Shown here: positions 1 to 9,847 of the stretch, in pieces
Position numbering within the stretch: position 1 is the first letter of the stretch
How the letters are laid out: each line of letters begins with the position of its first letter
From: Datnioides undecimradiatus
Lineage: Eukaryota; Chordata; Actinopteri; Lobotiformes; Datnioididae
Direction: 5' to 3'
Assembly (NCBI GenBank): GCA_008933995.1
Contig: WARS01002753.1
Coordinates: 496,001-560,000, forward strand
DNA length: 64,000 bases
Notes under the pieces: model-generated
Told to the model about the DNA's origin: nothing
Seen by the model: only the letters and a program-made list of their open reading frames with translations
Database searches by the model: none
Made by a program: the position numbers and the translations under genes

Positions 1-470
1 GAGGCTGTTTATAGATGTTCTTGTTGCTGCGCTGATGAACTGTAATGTTTGGAAATGTGCACAGTCTGGAGTCAGAGCAGCAGCAGCAGCGGCGGCAGCA
101 GCGGCGGCAGCTCGCTGTGTGTGGAGCAGAGGGGATGTGTCAAATCATCTCCAACGAGACCACTTGCGTAAAAAGAGCGAGCTGCAGCAGCGAGCGAAGG
201 ATTCCCCTCATCCGCTCGGGAAAAGGTGGACGGCTTCGGTGCATTCATGCTGACTCAACAGCAGCGGCAACGACAACAACAACAGCGTCCTCCTCCGTGC
301 CGCGCTCTGTGCGGCGTGGGCGCGCCGGGCCCGAGCAGCTGGAGAGTCACCGGTGATTGTTCAGACGTGGGATGGTGACACTGATCTCATGATATCTCAG
401 CTTTTGTTCTTCTTCTCTCCAGGTCCCCGCCGCAGCCCCGAAGGGAACGCAAGAGGCCGAGACTGAAATC
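1..470 (+). other. possible 3' end of an unidentified plus-strand gene, or GC-rich leader
   Basis: The segment contains CAG/CGG triplets (78-114) and a CpG-rich patch (280-355). Codon frames stay open from 45 to 352. A GTGATT donor after 352 and an acceptor ending CTCTCCAG at 421 would join in frame to a short basic tail, SPPQPRRERKRPRLKS, then a stop at 471. The tail resembles a nuclear-localisation-like C-terminus. I do not recognise the protein, the reading is low complexity, and this could equally be untranslated sequence. Confidence 0.2.
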
Positions 471-1413
471 GTAATCCTCCTGAGGAGCAAACGTGGAGAC
501 CAGGAACCACCAGAGTCACCTTTCACTTACATCACACTGTGCTTCCTCCTGCAGTAGCCCAGATGCAGTGGAACTGACTCGGCCAGATCTTTGCCTCCCA
601 CATTGTTGCCTTTTGTTCCTTTAAAACAAAAAACCAGTGTATTGTGTGTAAATATATCTCTCCCTGTAAAGCTCACAGGAAACGTATACCGTGGATTTTC
701 TGTGCTGTGGGAGGAAAAGTGAAAAGATCTCGTTCGTGTGCGCCTTCTTCCCTTTTTCCCCGCGGGATTTAAAGCCCTTTATATAGCTTTCTGTCACAAA
801 AAGGCTTCCGTAGTGGCTCGTTTTGTCCGTTTTATCGTGTTTTTACACGTTATGTGAACATTAAAACAGGAGCAGCGCGTGGATTAAAGGTCTCTTTTGT
901 GAGTTTGCAGCTCAGAACTTTTTTATATCTCCCATCGGAGGAGATGATAAAATGCATAAATACAGTGAGGGTGATGTAAACCTGAGTGGGCAGATAAGCT
1001 TATTACTGTACTGCTGATGGTTTCTGTGTTGCTGCGTGTGTGTGCGCGCGCGTGTGTGTGTGTGCATGCACGTATGACCAGGAAACAAGCCTCCACATGC
1101 AAACTCGTCCTGACACTTCCTAAAACGATGCACTTGGTGATTTTCAGTGTTTCTTTTATTAAAATAATGATTGTGTGTCAGTCCTGTGTGTCGCTTCCCT
1201 CTGCTGCTGCTGCAAAGATGTCTCATCCATCATCAGAATAAACATGTTTGTGTTCAGCAGCTAATTTTAATGTAAAGTCTTTGGCTTTGCTGTAATAACG
1301 ACACTTTCACTGAGTGATTAAAACATAAAACCCCACAATAATAAACAGAAATACGTCTCAGCCAAAGGTTTTGAGCTGGAGCACTGGTTCCTGTGGGGCC
1401 ATTGAAACACTGA

Positions 1414-1465
1414 AGATCCAGACGTCCGACGACTGAAATCCTTCATCTGCTTCAGATACAGAGTT
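1414..1465 (+). repeat. fragment of dispersed repeat family A
   Basis: About 50 bases beginning AGATCCAGACGTCCGACGAC are the same as part of the full copy near 20.84 kb. The fragment sits alone in non-coding DNA. Confidence 0.85.
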
Positions 1466-2295
1466 TGATGTGTCATGATGGAAACATCTGAAGAAACATC
1501 AAGAACAAAGGTTACATTGTTTGTTCACGGAGATGTTGCATATTAATAAGCTTAAGCGTGTTAACAAGCAGCTAATGGCGTCCTGTGAACTCTGAACAGG
1601 TCTGGGCTTCAGGTGTGACCACAGGACGCCGTTCTCCCCGCCGCCGGCATCAGTCAGGGCTGTCAGCAGCTGTTCAGACACAGATAAATGACAATGCTTC
1701 CTGTCGACTTCCAGCCGCGACATCGACTTGTTTTTAAAAAAAATTCACTTTTTGCTTTTTGGATCTGAAATTTCTTATTGATCTGTTTACGAGTCCGGAC
1801 GGTTTGTTTTTCAGTCTGGACTTCTGAACAACACGAGGTGATTGTTTTACTGCAGAATCTGATCATCTGTCAACAGATTCTGGTGCTTTCTGGACTCTTC
1901 TGCGTTATTTAATAGGTGCACGGCTTTAACAGGCGCATGATGCAGCGGGATAAAGGTGCATCTGCGTCTGCTCTGCGTGTAAAGTGTGAAGGATTCTCAT
2001 GAAATGTGGCTGTGGCTGTGAGCTACAGAAAAGTCTTTTGCATCCTGGGATTTTTGGAAAATTGGGCTTCAAAGCGACATGAACATCAATCTCTGAAGTA
2101 CACCTTTTACCTCCGTGCATGGAAAACTGTAATTTTCCAGGTCTGCAGCGGCAGCGGAGCTGTTTGTTCTCCGGTAATCTCGCTCACAGGGTGTTTCATT
2201 GCTCGATTTTGCGTCACGTTACGTCTTTTGAAGCCACGCCGAGATTCAGTTTCTGTCTCCGAGTTCTGCAGATGAACCGAGTTAAAGGCCCGGTG

Positions 2296-2326
<31 letters not shown>

Positions 2327-5300
2327 AGTTTGTCACTGCTTTGATCTACAAAGTGATGTGTAATGGCACAATGAACACACACACACACACACACAGACAC
2401 ACACAGAGGGTGATGAGGCAGAAGATTCACCAGCACACCCACAGTTCGGACTGAGTCACAGAAACCAGGGCGCGTTCTCCTGCCTTTCTTTCTTCTCTCC
2501 CTCTTTTATCTGTTTCGGCACCTTGAGCGATGTCACCGCCGCCACGTCTGAGACTTCGGACTTAATGGATCTGCAAAAGTGCCTCGTCGCTCCCTCGATA
2601 AGATCCAACAGACGGTTTAAAGTGATGACGAACCGGGGCTCAGATGTCGCAGCGGCACGTTTTGTCGATGCTCTGCAGCTCGGTTATGGGTCACATGACC
2701 AACGAATACAGTGATTATTCTAACATGAAGCATTTATATTAACATTTAGTCTGATTATCAGCTATTTGATTAATTAATTAGATGGGCTGTCAGTTAAACG
2801 TCAGAAGGTGGTGAAACATGTTGAACATCAGCTCCTTAAACGTCTGTGTTTGTGTCGACAAACAGGCCAAAAACCAAAAATATTCAAGAAAACAGAAAAT
2901 GTTCACTTTTTAGATGCTGTAATCTGAGAATCTGAACATTTTTCCTTTTTAAAATGACTCAAAATGACTAACTCATTGTTAAATATGGTGACTGACACCT
3001 AGTTGATCGAACCGTGCTGCTGCCTCACGCTGGTCTTCAACCATGACGCCTGACTGTGGATGTAAAGTCTGTCCTGTAGGTGGCGCTAGAGGAGCTCGTC
3101 CGGACTGCGCTCGCTTCCTGTTTTCACTCTGATAGAAGGCAGAAAATGCAGTAAAACACTGAAACAACACGTGAGCACGGTTCATCTGGCTGGGACCATG
3201 AACCTGCTAATGGCTGCACCTGCAGGCGGAGCAACGGGAGACCAGTGAGTTCAGAGCATCTCAAAGACCTCCGGCCTTTCATACGCCCAGAAGAGTCGTT
3301 TCGGAAACGTTCTGACCATTTTTAAACTTTTACAACAAGTAAAGAGGAGACGCAGGTGTTAGTGTTATGTTTGGGTTAAACAGGAAGTTTTATTTTGAAA
3401 ACTCCACGCTGTTCTCGTGTCTGACTTCCTGTCCAGCTCGATCTGATCTGACATCTTCTCCAGGAGGCGTCACAGCACTTGAATCAACAACTACAGTTTC
3501 ATTGAAATGTTTTTTTCTGTAAGTTTAGGAAAATTTTACATGTCGGCACGAGGATTTAAATCATTTTTCATAAAAATTTTCTGTTTTTTTTTTAATTTTT
3601 AAGCTACTTTGTCATGAATCAGGTGAAGGTTTTGACCTGATGGAGGCACCGTCAGCATCCGCAGGGCTCATCCTCTGGGGGACACGAACATCTTAAGTAA
3701 ATTTAAATGACGTCGGGGCAGCAGCTGCTCCGAGAGCGTCGTCAGATGGACAAACACACAACCGACACACGACCGTGGCTACGGCTGTTTGGTCGCGTCA
3801 CAAGCTGGACATTCGGTCGTTTTGTCCATGAAACTGAAACTTCTAGTGTTTTAATTTCCAGCGTTGTCTTTGAAAATCATACAATTACAGATCTGAAAAT
3901 GTCCAGTGACAGTCAAACTGCAGATCAGTCACAGAAAAGCTGCAGTTTATGATCAATTAACACACTTTAATGAAGTTGCATGGATATTTTAAAGGACATG
4001 AATTATATATTTAACATATTAATTAAGTCCAAAAACATAAAGTGGGGTGATTTCACTCAGCAGAAACCAGGATATTCATATTAATTCATAATTAAAGTGA
4101 ATGGAAATGCATGTGTGTACATATATGCACATTAATGATCATTAAACAAACAAACATGTCAGTTCTTCTCTGATCAGACTTCATGAACGTAAACAACGAG
4201 ACAGAGAACAATGCATCCGTGTGTTGTATGGATCAGGAGACGCGCACTCAGCGGCTGTAGCTTCGCTCTTTTATGTGGTTAAACAGTTTATGAAGTGTTT
4301 CAGGTCAGTCCGAGGCCTGTCGGTCAGAAATCAGCATCTCAGCTTCCCGCAGGCGTCGTCTGTGACGCCCGGCGGGCCCGACCGCTGTGACCCGGAGGTC
4401 AAGAGTGCAGCAGAACCAGGAAACGTTCGGTCGCTTCTCAGTAAAACAGGAAAATGATTCACGGTTCACACCAAAACATTTCAATGACACAATCCAAACT
4501 GATTTTTGTTTTACTTCAAACTTTTTTATTACAAAATATAAATGGCAAAAAAGCTTTTTTCTCTTCTTCTTCTTCTGCTAAAACAAAGACAACGTGATCA
4601 GTGTTGGACGTGAAGGTTTACGGTAAAATCAGTAAAATAATACGCTTTTTTTTTTTTTTTTTTTTTGCTTTTGTAAGTTTGAGCATGCTACAGGTGGATA
4701 CAGTACAGGTGATGGTGCTCCCGCTGAGGTTCAGACTGAAAACAAATCAGCAGAGTGGTTTTTTGTCTCTCCTGACGCCTCGGGATCCGAACAAACCCCC
4801 ACGAATCCCACTGCTTTAAGTTTGATCGGCTCGAGTGGAGCTGAGCCAACAAAGCAGGGAGGCGTCCTGCGGAGCTGCGGCGTCATTTCTCTGTTGTAAA
4901 GGTTAACGACGGGCCGACTGCGGCTCCAGTCTTCTTCACTGTGACGCTTTAATTAAGCAGTTAGGCGTGTGTGGCCGTGTTTAAGCCTTCTCTGAGTCTG
5001 TCAGGGCTTTAATTATGCTTTTACTGTACATTTCAGACTACATATTGACAGGAGGTGGGAAAATTAGGTTATAAGTTAATATTAAACCTGTAATTTTGGT
5101 GTTTATTTACCTTTTTGTGATCATAAACTGGTGTTTGTGTTTATTTACCACTTCAGCCTGTGTGAAAACACTCACAGTAAGTTACCGAAGACAAATTCAA
5201 GTATCTGATAATGTTTTCTGCACCAAATGCATCTGCGTGGTGGTCACAGGCCAAATACCCAGAATGCACCTTCAGAGTTGGAGCTGCAGGGGAGAACGCG

Positions 5301-5508
5301 CAGCCTGTAAATGGGGTTAAATGTGATTTGAATGGATGTTAATGCAATTTGCTGACGAGAGAGAGTCAGACTGTAATTTAGCAGCTTTGTTAATACTCAG
5401 AGGTCATTTTTCACCTAAAGCATCAAAACCTTTGATCACATTTGAGACAAAACTGCGGAACAAATGAGTCCAAATCCAGAGACAGTGTCCCAGAGTCCAG
5501 TGCGGAGC

Positions 5509-5509
<1 letters not shown>

Positions 5510-5552
<43 letters not shown>
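5510..5552 (+). repeat. (GT)n microsatellite
   Basis: An uninterrupted GT dinucleotide run of about 21 units, followed by a G-rich stretch (5558-5592). Confidence 0.98.
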
Positions 5553-5558
<6 letters not shown>

Positions 5559-5840
5559 GTGGGTGGGGGTGTGGCCGGGGGTTGTGGGGGTGTTGATCGA
5601 GAAGTCCGCTTCCATGTTTCCCACCAAAGTCTTTATAACACTTAAGAATTGACATTTTGCCCGCGGGTGCTGTGATGCGTAATTTGGCACCATCTGTGCG
5701 TAAAATGACGTGGAGAGGAAGGCAGGAGCACAAACAACAACTAATGTCAGAGGTCTTGAATACGTAGACAGCGGCTGGGCTGTTTTAATGAGGCATCTTT
5801 CTAAAAAAAATTAAATTGAATTAAATAAAAAACTAGATCT

Positions 5841-6284
5841 TTACTTCCCGACCTCGTCGAGCACTTTGCGGTTGAGCTGCGCCTGCTCCCTCTGGCTCTC
5901 CATCTTGGCCATCTGGATCATATTCCTCAGCAGGTGGAAGGTGAGGTCGATGGACAGCGGCGGCTCCTCGCTCCGTTTCAGCAGCTGCGCCGCAGTCCTC
6001 ACCGCCGCCTCCTCCTCGCTCTCCTCCGCCACCGGTGGGAGCAGGCGCAGAGGCTCCGGGTTCCGCCTCTGGAGGAGCCTCAGGACGCTGTCGCCCAGCA
6101 GATCTGAGGCGGTGCCGTCCCCGGCTGCGGCCGCTCTGAGGAGCACTTCTTCCAGTCGCTGCGTCTGGAGGCGGCCGCTGTCATCCAGCCAGCCGGGGAG
6201 GATGCGCGGTCTGCCGGCGGCGGGGCGGAGGTGCGATGAGAGGAGGACCGAGGAGAGGAGCAGGAGCAGGGGGACCGGCTTCAT
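5841..6284 (-). CDS. uts1: urotensin I / urocortin precursor (CRH family neuropeptide)
   Basis: A single coding exon encodes a 147-residue prepro-hormone. Residues 1 to about 24 form a signal peptide (MKPVPLLLLLSSVLLSS, then small residues). A variable pro-region follows, then a dibasic Lys-Arg site in LLKR. The last 43 residues hold a 41-residue mature peptide starting SEEPPLSIDLTFHLLRN and ending VLDEV, followed by Gly-Lys and the stop; the Gly is the amide donor. This is the CRH/urocortin/urotensin I pattern, and SIDLTFHLLRN is characteristic of the urotensin I/urocortin branch. The peptide is secreted and acts on CRH receptors in stress and osmoregulatory axes (family knowledge). I chose the ATG at 6284 because it opens the signal peptide and lies 3 nt after a splice acceptor (TCTCCCTGCAG), matching the CRH-family layout of a 5'UTR intron followed by one coding exon. 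The next gene on this strand is mpv17, as with mammalian UCN-MPV17. Confidence 0.96.
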   Translation of the reverse strand: MKPVPLLLLLSSVLLSSHLRPAAGRPRILPGWLDDSGRLQTQRLEEVLLRAAAAGDGTASDLLGDSVLRLLQRRNPEPLRLLPPVAEESEEEAAVRTAAQLLKRSEEPPLSIDLTFHLLRNMIQMAKMESQREQAQLNRKVLDEVGK

Positions 6285-6772
6285 GTCCTGCAGGGAGAGG
6301 ATGGTGAACACACAGCTCATCACAAACTCCACCAGACAACCGCGCAGTAAACACCGTTTGTGCTGCACAGTTTGCGGGTTTTCCGCAATTTTACAGTTTT
6401 TCTATCACGCGTGAAAATCAGGAAATAAAGTGACTGAAAAAAAGTTCATCTCATCATTTAATCCTCATCATTAAAGCTTCACTGATTATTCCTCACTTTG
6501 GTTTAAACCACATTTATCATAACATTTCACTGACACGGGCGACTTGCGTGAAAAACACGCAAATAAGAAGCGTTTGAAACCTTTTACATGATTAAACTTA
6601 ACCAAAAAGCACAAACTGACACAATTTATCGCCTATTTCAGTTTGACAGCGGTACAACAGAATAAAAAGGATTTTCCTTCCGCTCAGGTTTGTTCAATTA
6701 AACCAAACTTTTCAGCGGATTTTGCTAAATGAAGAAATGAAGAAAGGAACACAGAAAAGCAGCGGCACTCAC

Positions 6773-6850
6773 TTTATCCTCTCTCCAGAAGCTGCAGCCG
6801 AACTTTTCTGCGGGATTTCAGGTCGGAGCCGAGTCTGAAAGTGTCCCTGT
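6773..6850 (-). other. uts1: non-coding exon 1 of uts1 (5'UTR)
   Basis: A consensus 5' splice site on the minus strand (GTGAGT, just below 6773) pairs with the acceptor next to the uts1 start codon, giving an intron of about 485 nt (6288-6772). The upper boundary is set only by the TATA box at 6877-6883, so the start site near 6850 is inferred. Confidence 0.65.
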
Positions 6851-6876
6851 GAGCGGCGACAGGAGCGCACGGAGGG

Positions 6877-6908
6877 TTTTATACATCCAGCCTGCTGCTT
6901 TGACGTCA
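6877..6908 (-). promoter_or_regulatory. uts1 core promoter: TATA box and CRE
   Basis: Read on the minus strand, TATAAAA lies at 6877-6883 and the perfect palindromic cAMP response element TGACGTCA lies at 6901-6908, about 18 bp further upstream. A CRE close to a TATA box is known for CRH-family genes, where CREB mediates cAMP induction. Both sites are visible; activity is inferred. Confidence 0.75.
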
Positions 6909-6909
6909 A

Positions 6910-8320
6910 TGCGAGCACAGAGACAAGGTTTGGAAACTGGACAACTATCGAGACGACGAGGCAATATAGTCCCGAGGGACAGCTGGGGGTGCAGTGATGG
7001 ACAGAAAATAGGGGTGGGGGGGTGGGGGGGTGTTTGGTTTCTAATCAGGTTCGTTTCCTGTGAGGGTCGTTGGGATGAGAAACCTGCGCCCAGGAAGAGG
7101 GAGGGTCTGCGGGGTTTGGGGTTCAAGGCTCCGCAGGCTCGTTAATAAAAGGAGCTGAAAGCAGCTTCTTGTTCTTGGACAGAGCTGAGGTTCGTGCACA
7201 GTTCAGCTCTTCCCGCCGACATGATCACATCTTCTTTTTTTTTAATATTTGAAATAAAGCAAATGAATTGTTGGAGCTGTCTCTGCAAACTGAAACTTTT
7301 AATGAAATGAAACTGGACTGAATTTCCTCAATTTGACCTCAGCGGGTTTGATCTAAGTGACAAATGAAGGGTTAAAGTCGCTGCAGGTGAAGCAACAGGA
7401 GTTTTCACATTAAAACGAGTTCATTTAAGCCTTTAACACTGCGCACGTCCACACAAATCACTTGTTTTAATCACCGGAGTCCCATTTAAATCCCATCTAA
7501 AGCTGCAGAGGATGACTCTTAGAGCTGTCCGCGGTGCTGAAGCTGAACAGGCACGATGCAAGTTAGAGATCACAGGTGACTGGGTAACGTGTGCCCCAGG
7601 GCAGGTAATAACAGCACATTTACACTTATTTAGTCTCTAAATGGGGAAACTTGCTGAATGTTCATGTAGAAAACCCTGAACGGACGCGGGCTCTGACTAA
7701 CCTGCCTGGTTTCTAACTGGTTTTCAGCTTTATTTTCATTTTTCTCTCTTATTTTTCATCTTTCGGGGTCAGAATTGGCGCTTAAATCTAAATTTGGTGA
7801 CACTTTTGGTGTCGTGTTGACGGGTCGGAGCTCAGAGTCTGGGTGTTACAGTCATAGCAAATATTCACAAACCCCAGAAAACTGAGGCTGTTGCACATTT
7901 CATCATTTTCTGATATTTAATGTTGCAGAGCAGAGATTTCAGGGCGTTTTAAAGATTTAAGAGCAGACGCAGTTAGTTAATATTGGTCTGTTTGCATCAG
8001 AGTCAAAGCCTAAACTGATGCTTTTCAGTGTGAAACGGCAGATCCATGACTCTGCAGACACCGAGAGACACCTCACCGCTCACACAGACACAGATGCCGG
8101 CTCCCATGAACGGGTCGGGGCGCTAACGAGGCTGCGCGCGGTCTTAATTTAATTACCTCGACGTAAATGTGAAACAACGCAGCCAGCCTCGGCGCCGGAT
8201 CCAAAATGGCTTCCAGCTTTCTGGGGAGAGGCTCAGATACCTCGGGGGAAGAGGCTATTTGGCGGCTTTTCAATGGATTCGTCAGACGTGTTCCGCTTGC
8301 TTTTCCCTGATATAGCCCAA

Positions 8321-8352
<32 letters not shown>

Positions 8353-8480
8353 GGGGGGAATGTGTGCAGTTCATTTGGTCGACAGCCCAACTCAGCAGCC
8401 TCCACATCTCCCTCCAAACAAACGCCGAGTTGGCCACAAAAGTGAGCGAGGTCAAACGCACCACTGACTTCAGTTCGTGT
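6910..8480. other. intergenic DNA between uts1 and mpv17
   Basis: No coding signal is seen. A G-rich run (7013-7034) lies about 105 bp upstream of the uts1 CRE and a (GT)n tract lies at 8322-8350. Otherwise this is plain mixed sequence, probably including distal uts1 promoter DNA. Confidence 0.5.
8322..8350 (+). repeat. (TG)n microsatellite
   Basis: Uninterrupted TG run followed by seven or eight G. Confidence 0.95.
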
Positions 8481-8483
8481 AAA

Positions 8484-8489
8484 ACTTTA
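8484..8489 (-). terminator. candidate polyadenylation signal of mpv17
   Basis: AATAAA on the minus strand, about 1.36 kb beyond the mpv17 stop codon. It is the first clear canonical signal I noticed downstream. If used, the 3'UTR would include the GT/CA hairpin repeats at 9.5-9.8 kb and the foldback element at 8.68-9.09 kb. Not proven. Confidence 0.3.
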
Positions 8490-8682
8490 TTAGCTCCTGC
8501 ACACGCGCACAAGTTCAGTACAAAGACTCCACCTGCACTGAAAAATAAAGGGAAAACACAGAAGTCAACAGCGATTGCCGATGCATCGATGGGTTCCTGG
8601 CTCTACTTTGTTGTTTAGTGGTGAACTGCCGGCAATTATTGTAAAATAGGACATGATAAACAAGATACTATTAGAGTCAGGT

Positions 8683-9094
8683 GGCAGGAGATAGCTTAGC
8701 TTAGCACAAAGACTGGAAACAAAGGGAAACAGCTAGCCCGAATCAACCCAGAGGTAAGAAATTAACTGCAAAGCTCACAAACTAATGCTGCATACCTTGT
8801 TTATTTGATCTGTCCACAATAACAAATGACAAAGTGTGACTCCACGGTGGTAAAGGACTGTTTCCTGGTTAGGTACAGTTGCCAGGCAACCAGCAGAAAC
8901 TCCAGGAAGTTACCGAGCCGGGTCAAGAAGTAGCTCAGCTTGTTGTCGCAGATTAAACAAACAAGATGCTTTACAGCTGCTGGTATGTGCACGTTCAGGC
9001 ACAGCCACGCTAGCTGTTCCCCTCTGTTTCCAGTCTTTGTGCTAAGCTAAGCTAACTAGCTTTATATTCAAAGTCTCGTCATTGAACTCCTGCC
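8683..9094. repeat. foldback (MITE-like) element with inverted ends
   Basis: The left end reads GGCAGGAGATAGCTTAGCTTAGCACAAAGACTGG..., abbreviated here. The right end is its reverse complement (GTCTTTGTGCTAAGCTAAGC at about 9034-9053, CTCCTGCC at 9087-9094), with one insertion in the right arm. There is no coding sequence. It lies beyond the mpv17 stop codon, possibly in the 3'UTR. Confidence 0.8.
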
Positions 9095-9523
9095 AAAAAC
9101 CTTGTACGTGCTTTTCCTTTTACATCAGGTTTCGTTGTCGTTCCTTCAACGTCTTTCCATGATTGTTACTTAACCCGGGGAAGCCTCAATAGACCAGAAT
9201 GCATTGCAGCCTGCAACTGCAAACACTGGGTACAGACACAGGTTGTGGCTCTTCGATCACTCACTTTACATTCATACACAGAAATGTACAAGCAGGTTGG
9301 CTGCCCTTTCCAGAGGGTTGTTTAAAAAGGCATTCTGGGAAATGTAGGAAAACATCTACAAGACACTATCGTAACATTACACATTATGACAGGAAGTAAG
9401 ACAAAGCCTGGTGCCGTGAACCTGTAAAAATAAGTATCCTCCAACACTATTAATTCAAGTAAGTAGCCAAACATTAGACAGATTATAAAAGTCTCCTTCT
9501 GCAAACAGTAGGTGTTAATGTAT

Positions 9524-9525
<2 letters not shown>

Positions 9526-9558
<33 letters not shown>
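9526..9558 (+). repeat. (GT)n microsatellite
   Basis: Uninterrupted GT run on the plus strand, facing the (CA)n at 9759-9784 in the presumed mpv17 3'UTR. Confidence 0.95.
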
Positions 9559-9559
<1 letters not shown>

Positions 9560-9758
9560 CTACACTGCGGCGCCGCTGCCAGATCCCATTTCCATAAATA
9601 ACAAACTCTCGCAGACGTTGCTGCAAATGCAAGTTTGACTTTCAAGTGTGAATGTGTCATTCAGAGTAGACGAGCGCTTTCTCCCGACCTTTACGAGTGA
9701 GTCAGTCACAGCTTTACACATTGGAAATATCAGAAGACTAAGCAAAGTTAGACCAGAA

Positions 9759-9784
9759 CACACACACACACACACACACACACA
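9759..9784 (+). repeat. (CA)n microsatellite
   Basis: Thirteen CA units, 64 bp beyond the mpv17 stop codon. Confidence 0.95.
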
Positions 9785-9847
9785 ACAAATGAGTGTAAAG
9801 TCATCAGCAGCAGCAGCAACGCCACACGCTGGACTTGTGATCGTGGC

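Larger units (their letters stand above)
471..5840. other. non-coding interval left of uts1
   Basis: No gene is recognised in 5.4 kb. 471-1234 could be a 3'UTR of whatever ends at the window edge, because an AATAAA lies at about 1229-1234. The rest holds microsatellites (2295-2326, 2375-2405, 5510-5552), a 21-T run (4646-4666), a fragment of a dispersed repeat (1414-1465) and AT-rich DNA. The uts1 3'UTR must occupy the last few hundred bases. Confidence 0.5.

Noticed and set aside
5866..6414. 182-residue plus-strand frame opposite uts1
   Set aside because: Antisense shadow of the uts1 coding exon, open because of its high GC.
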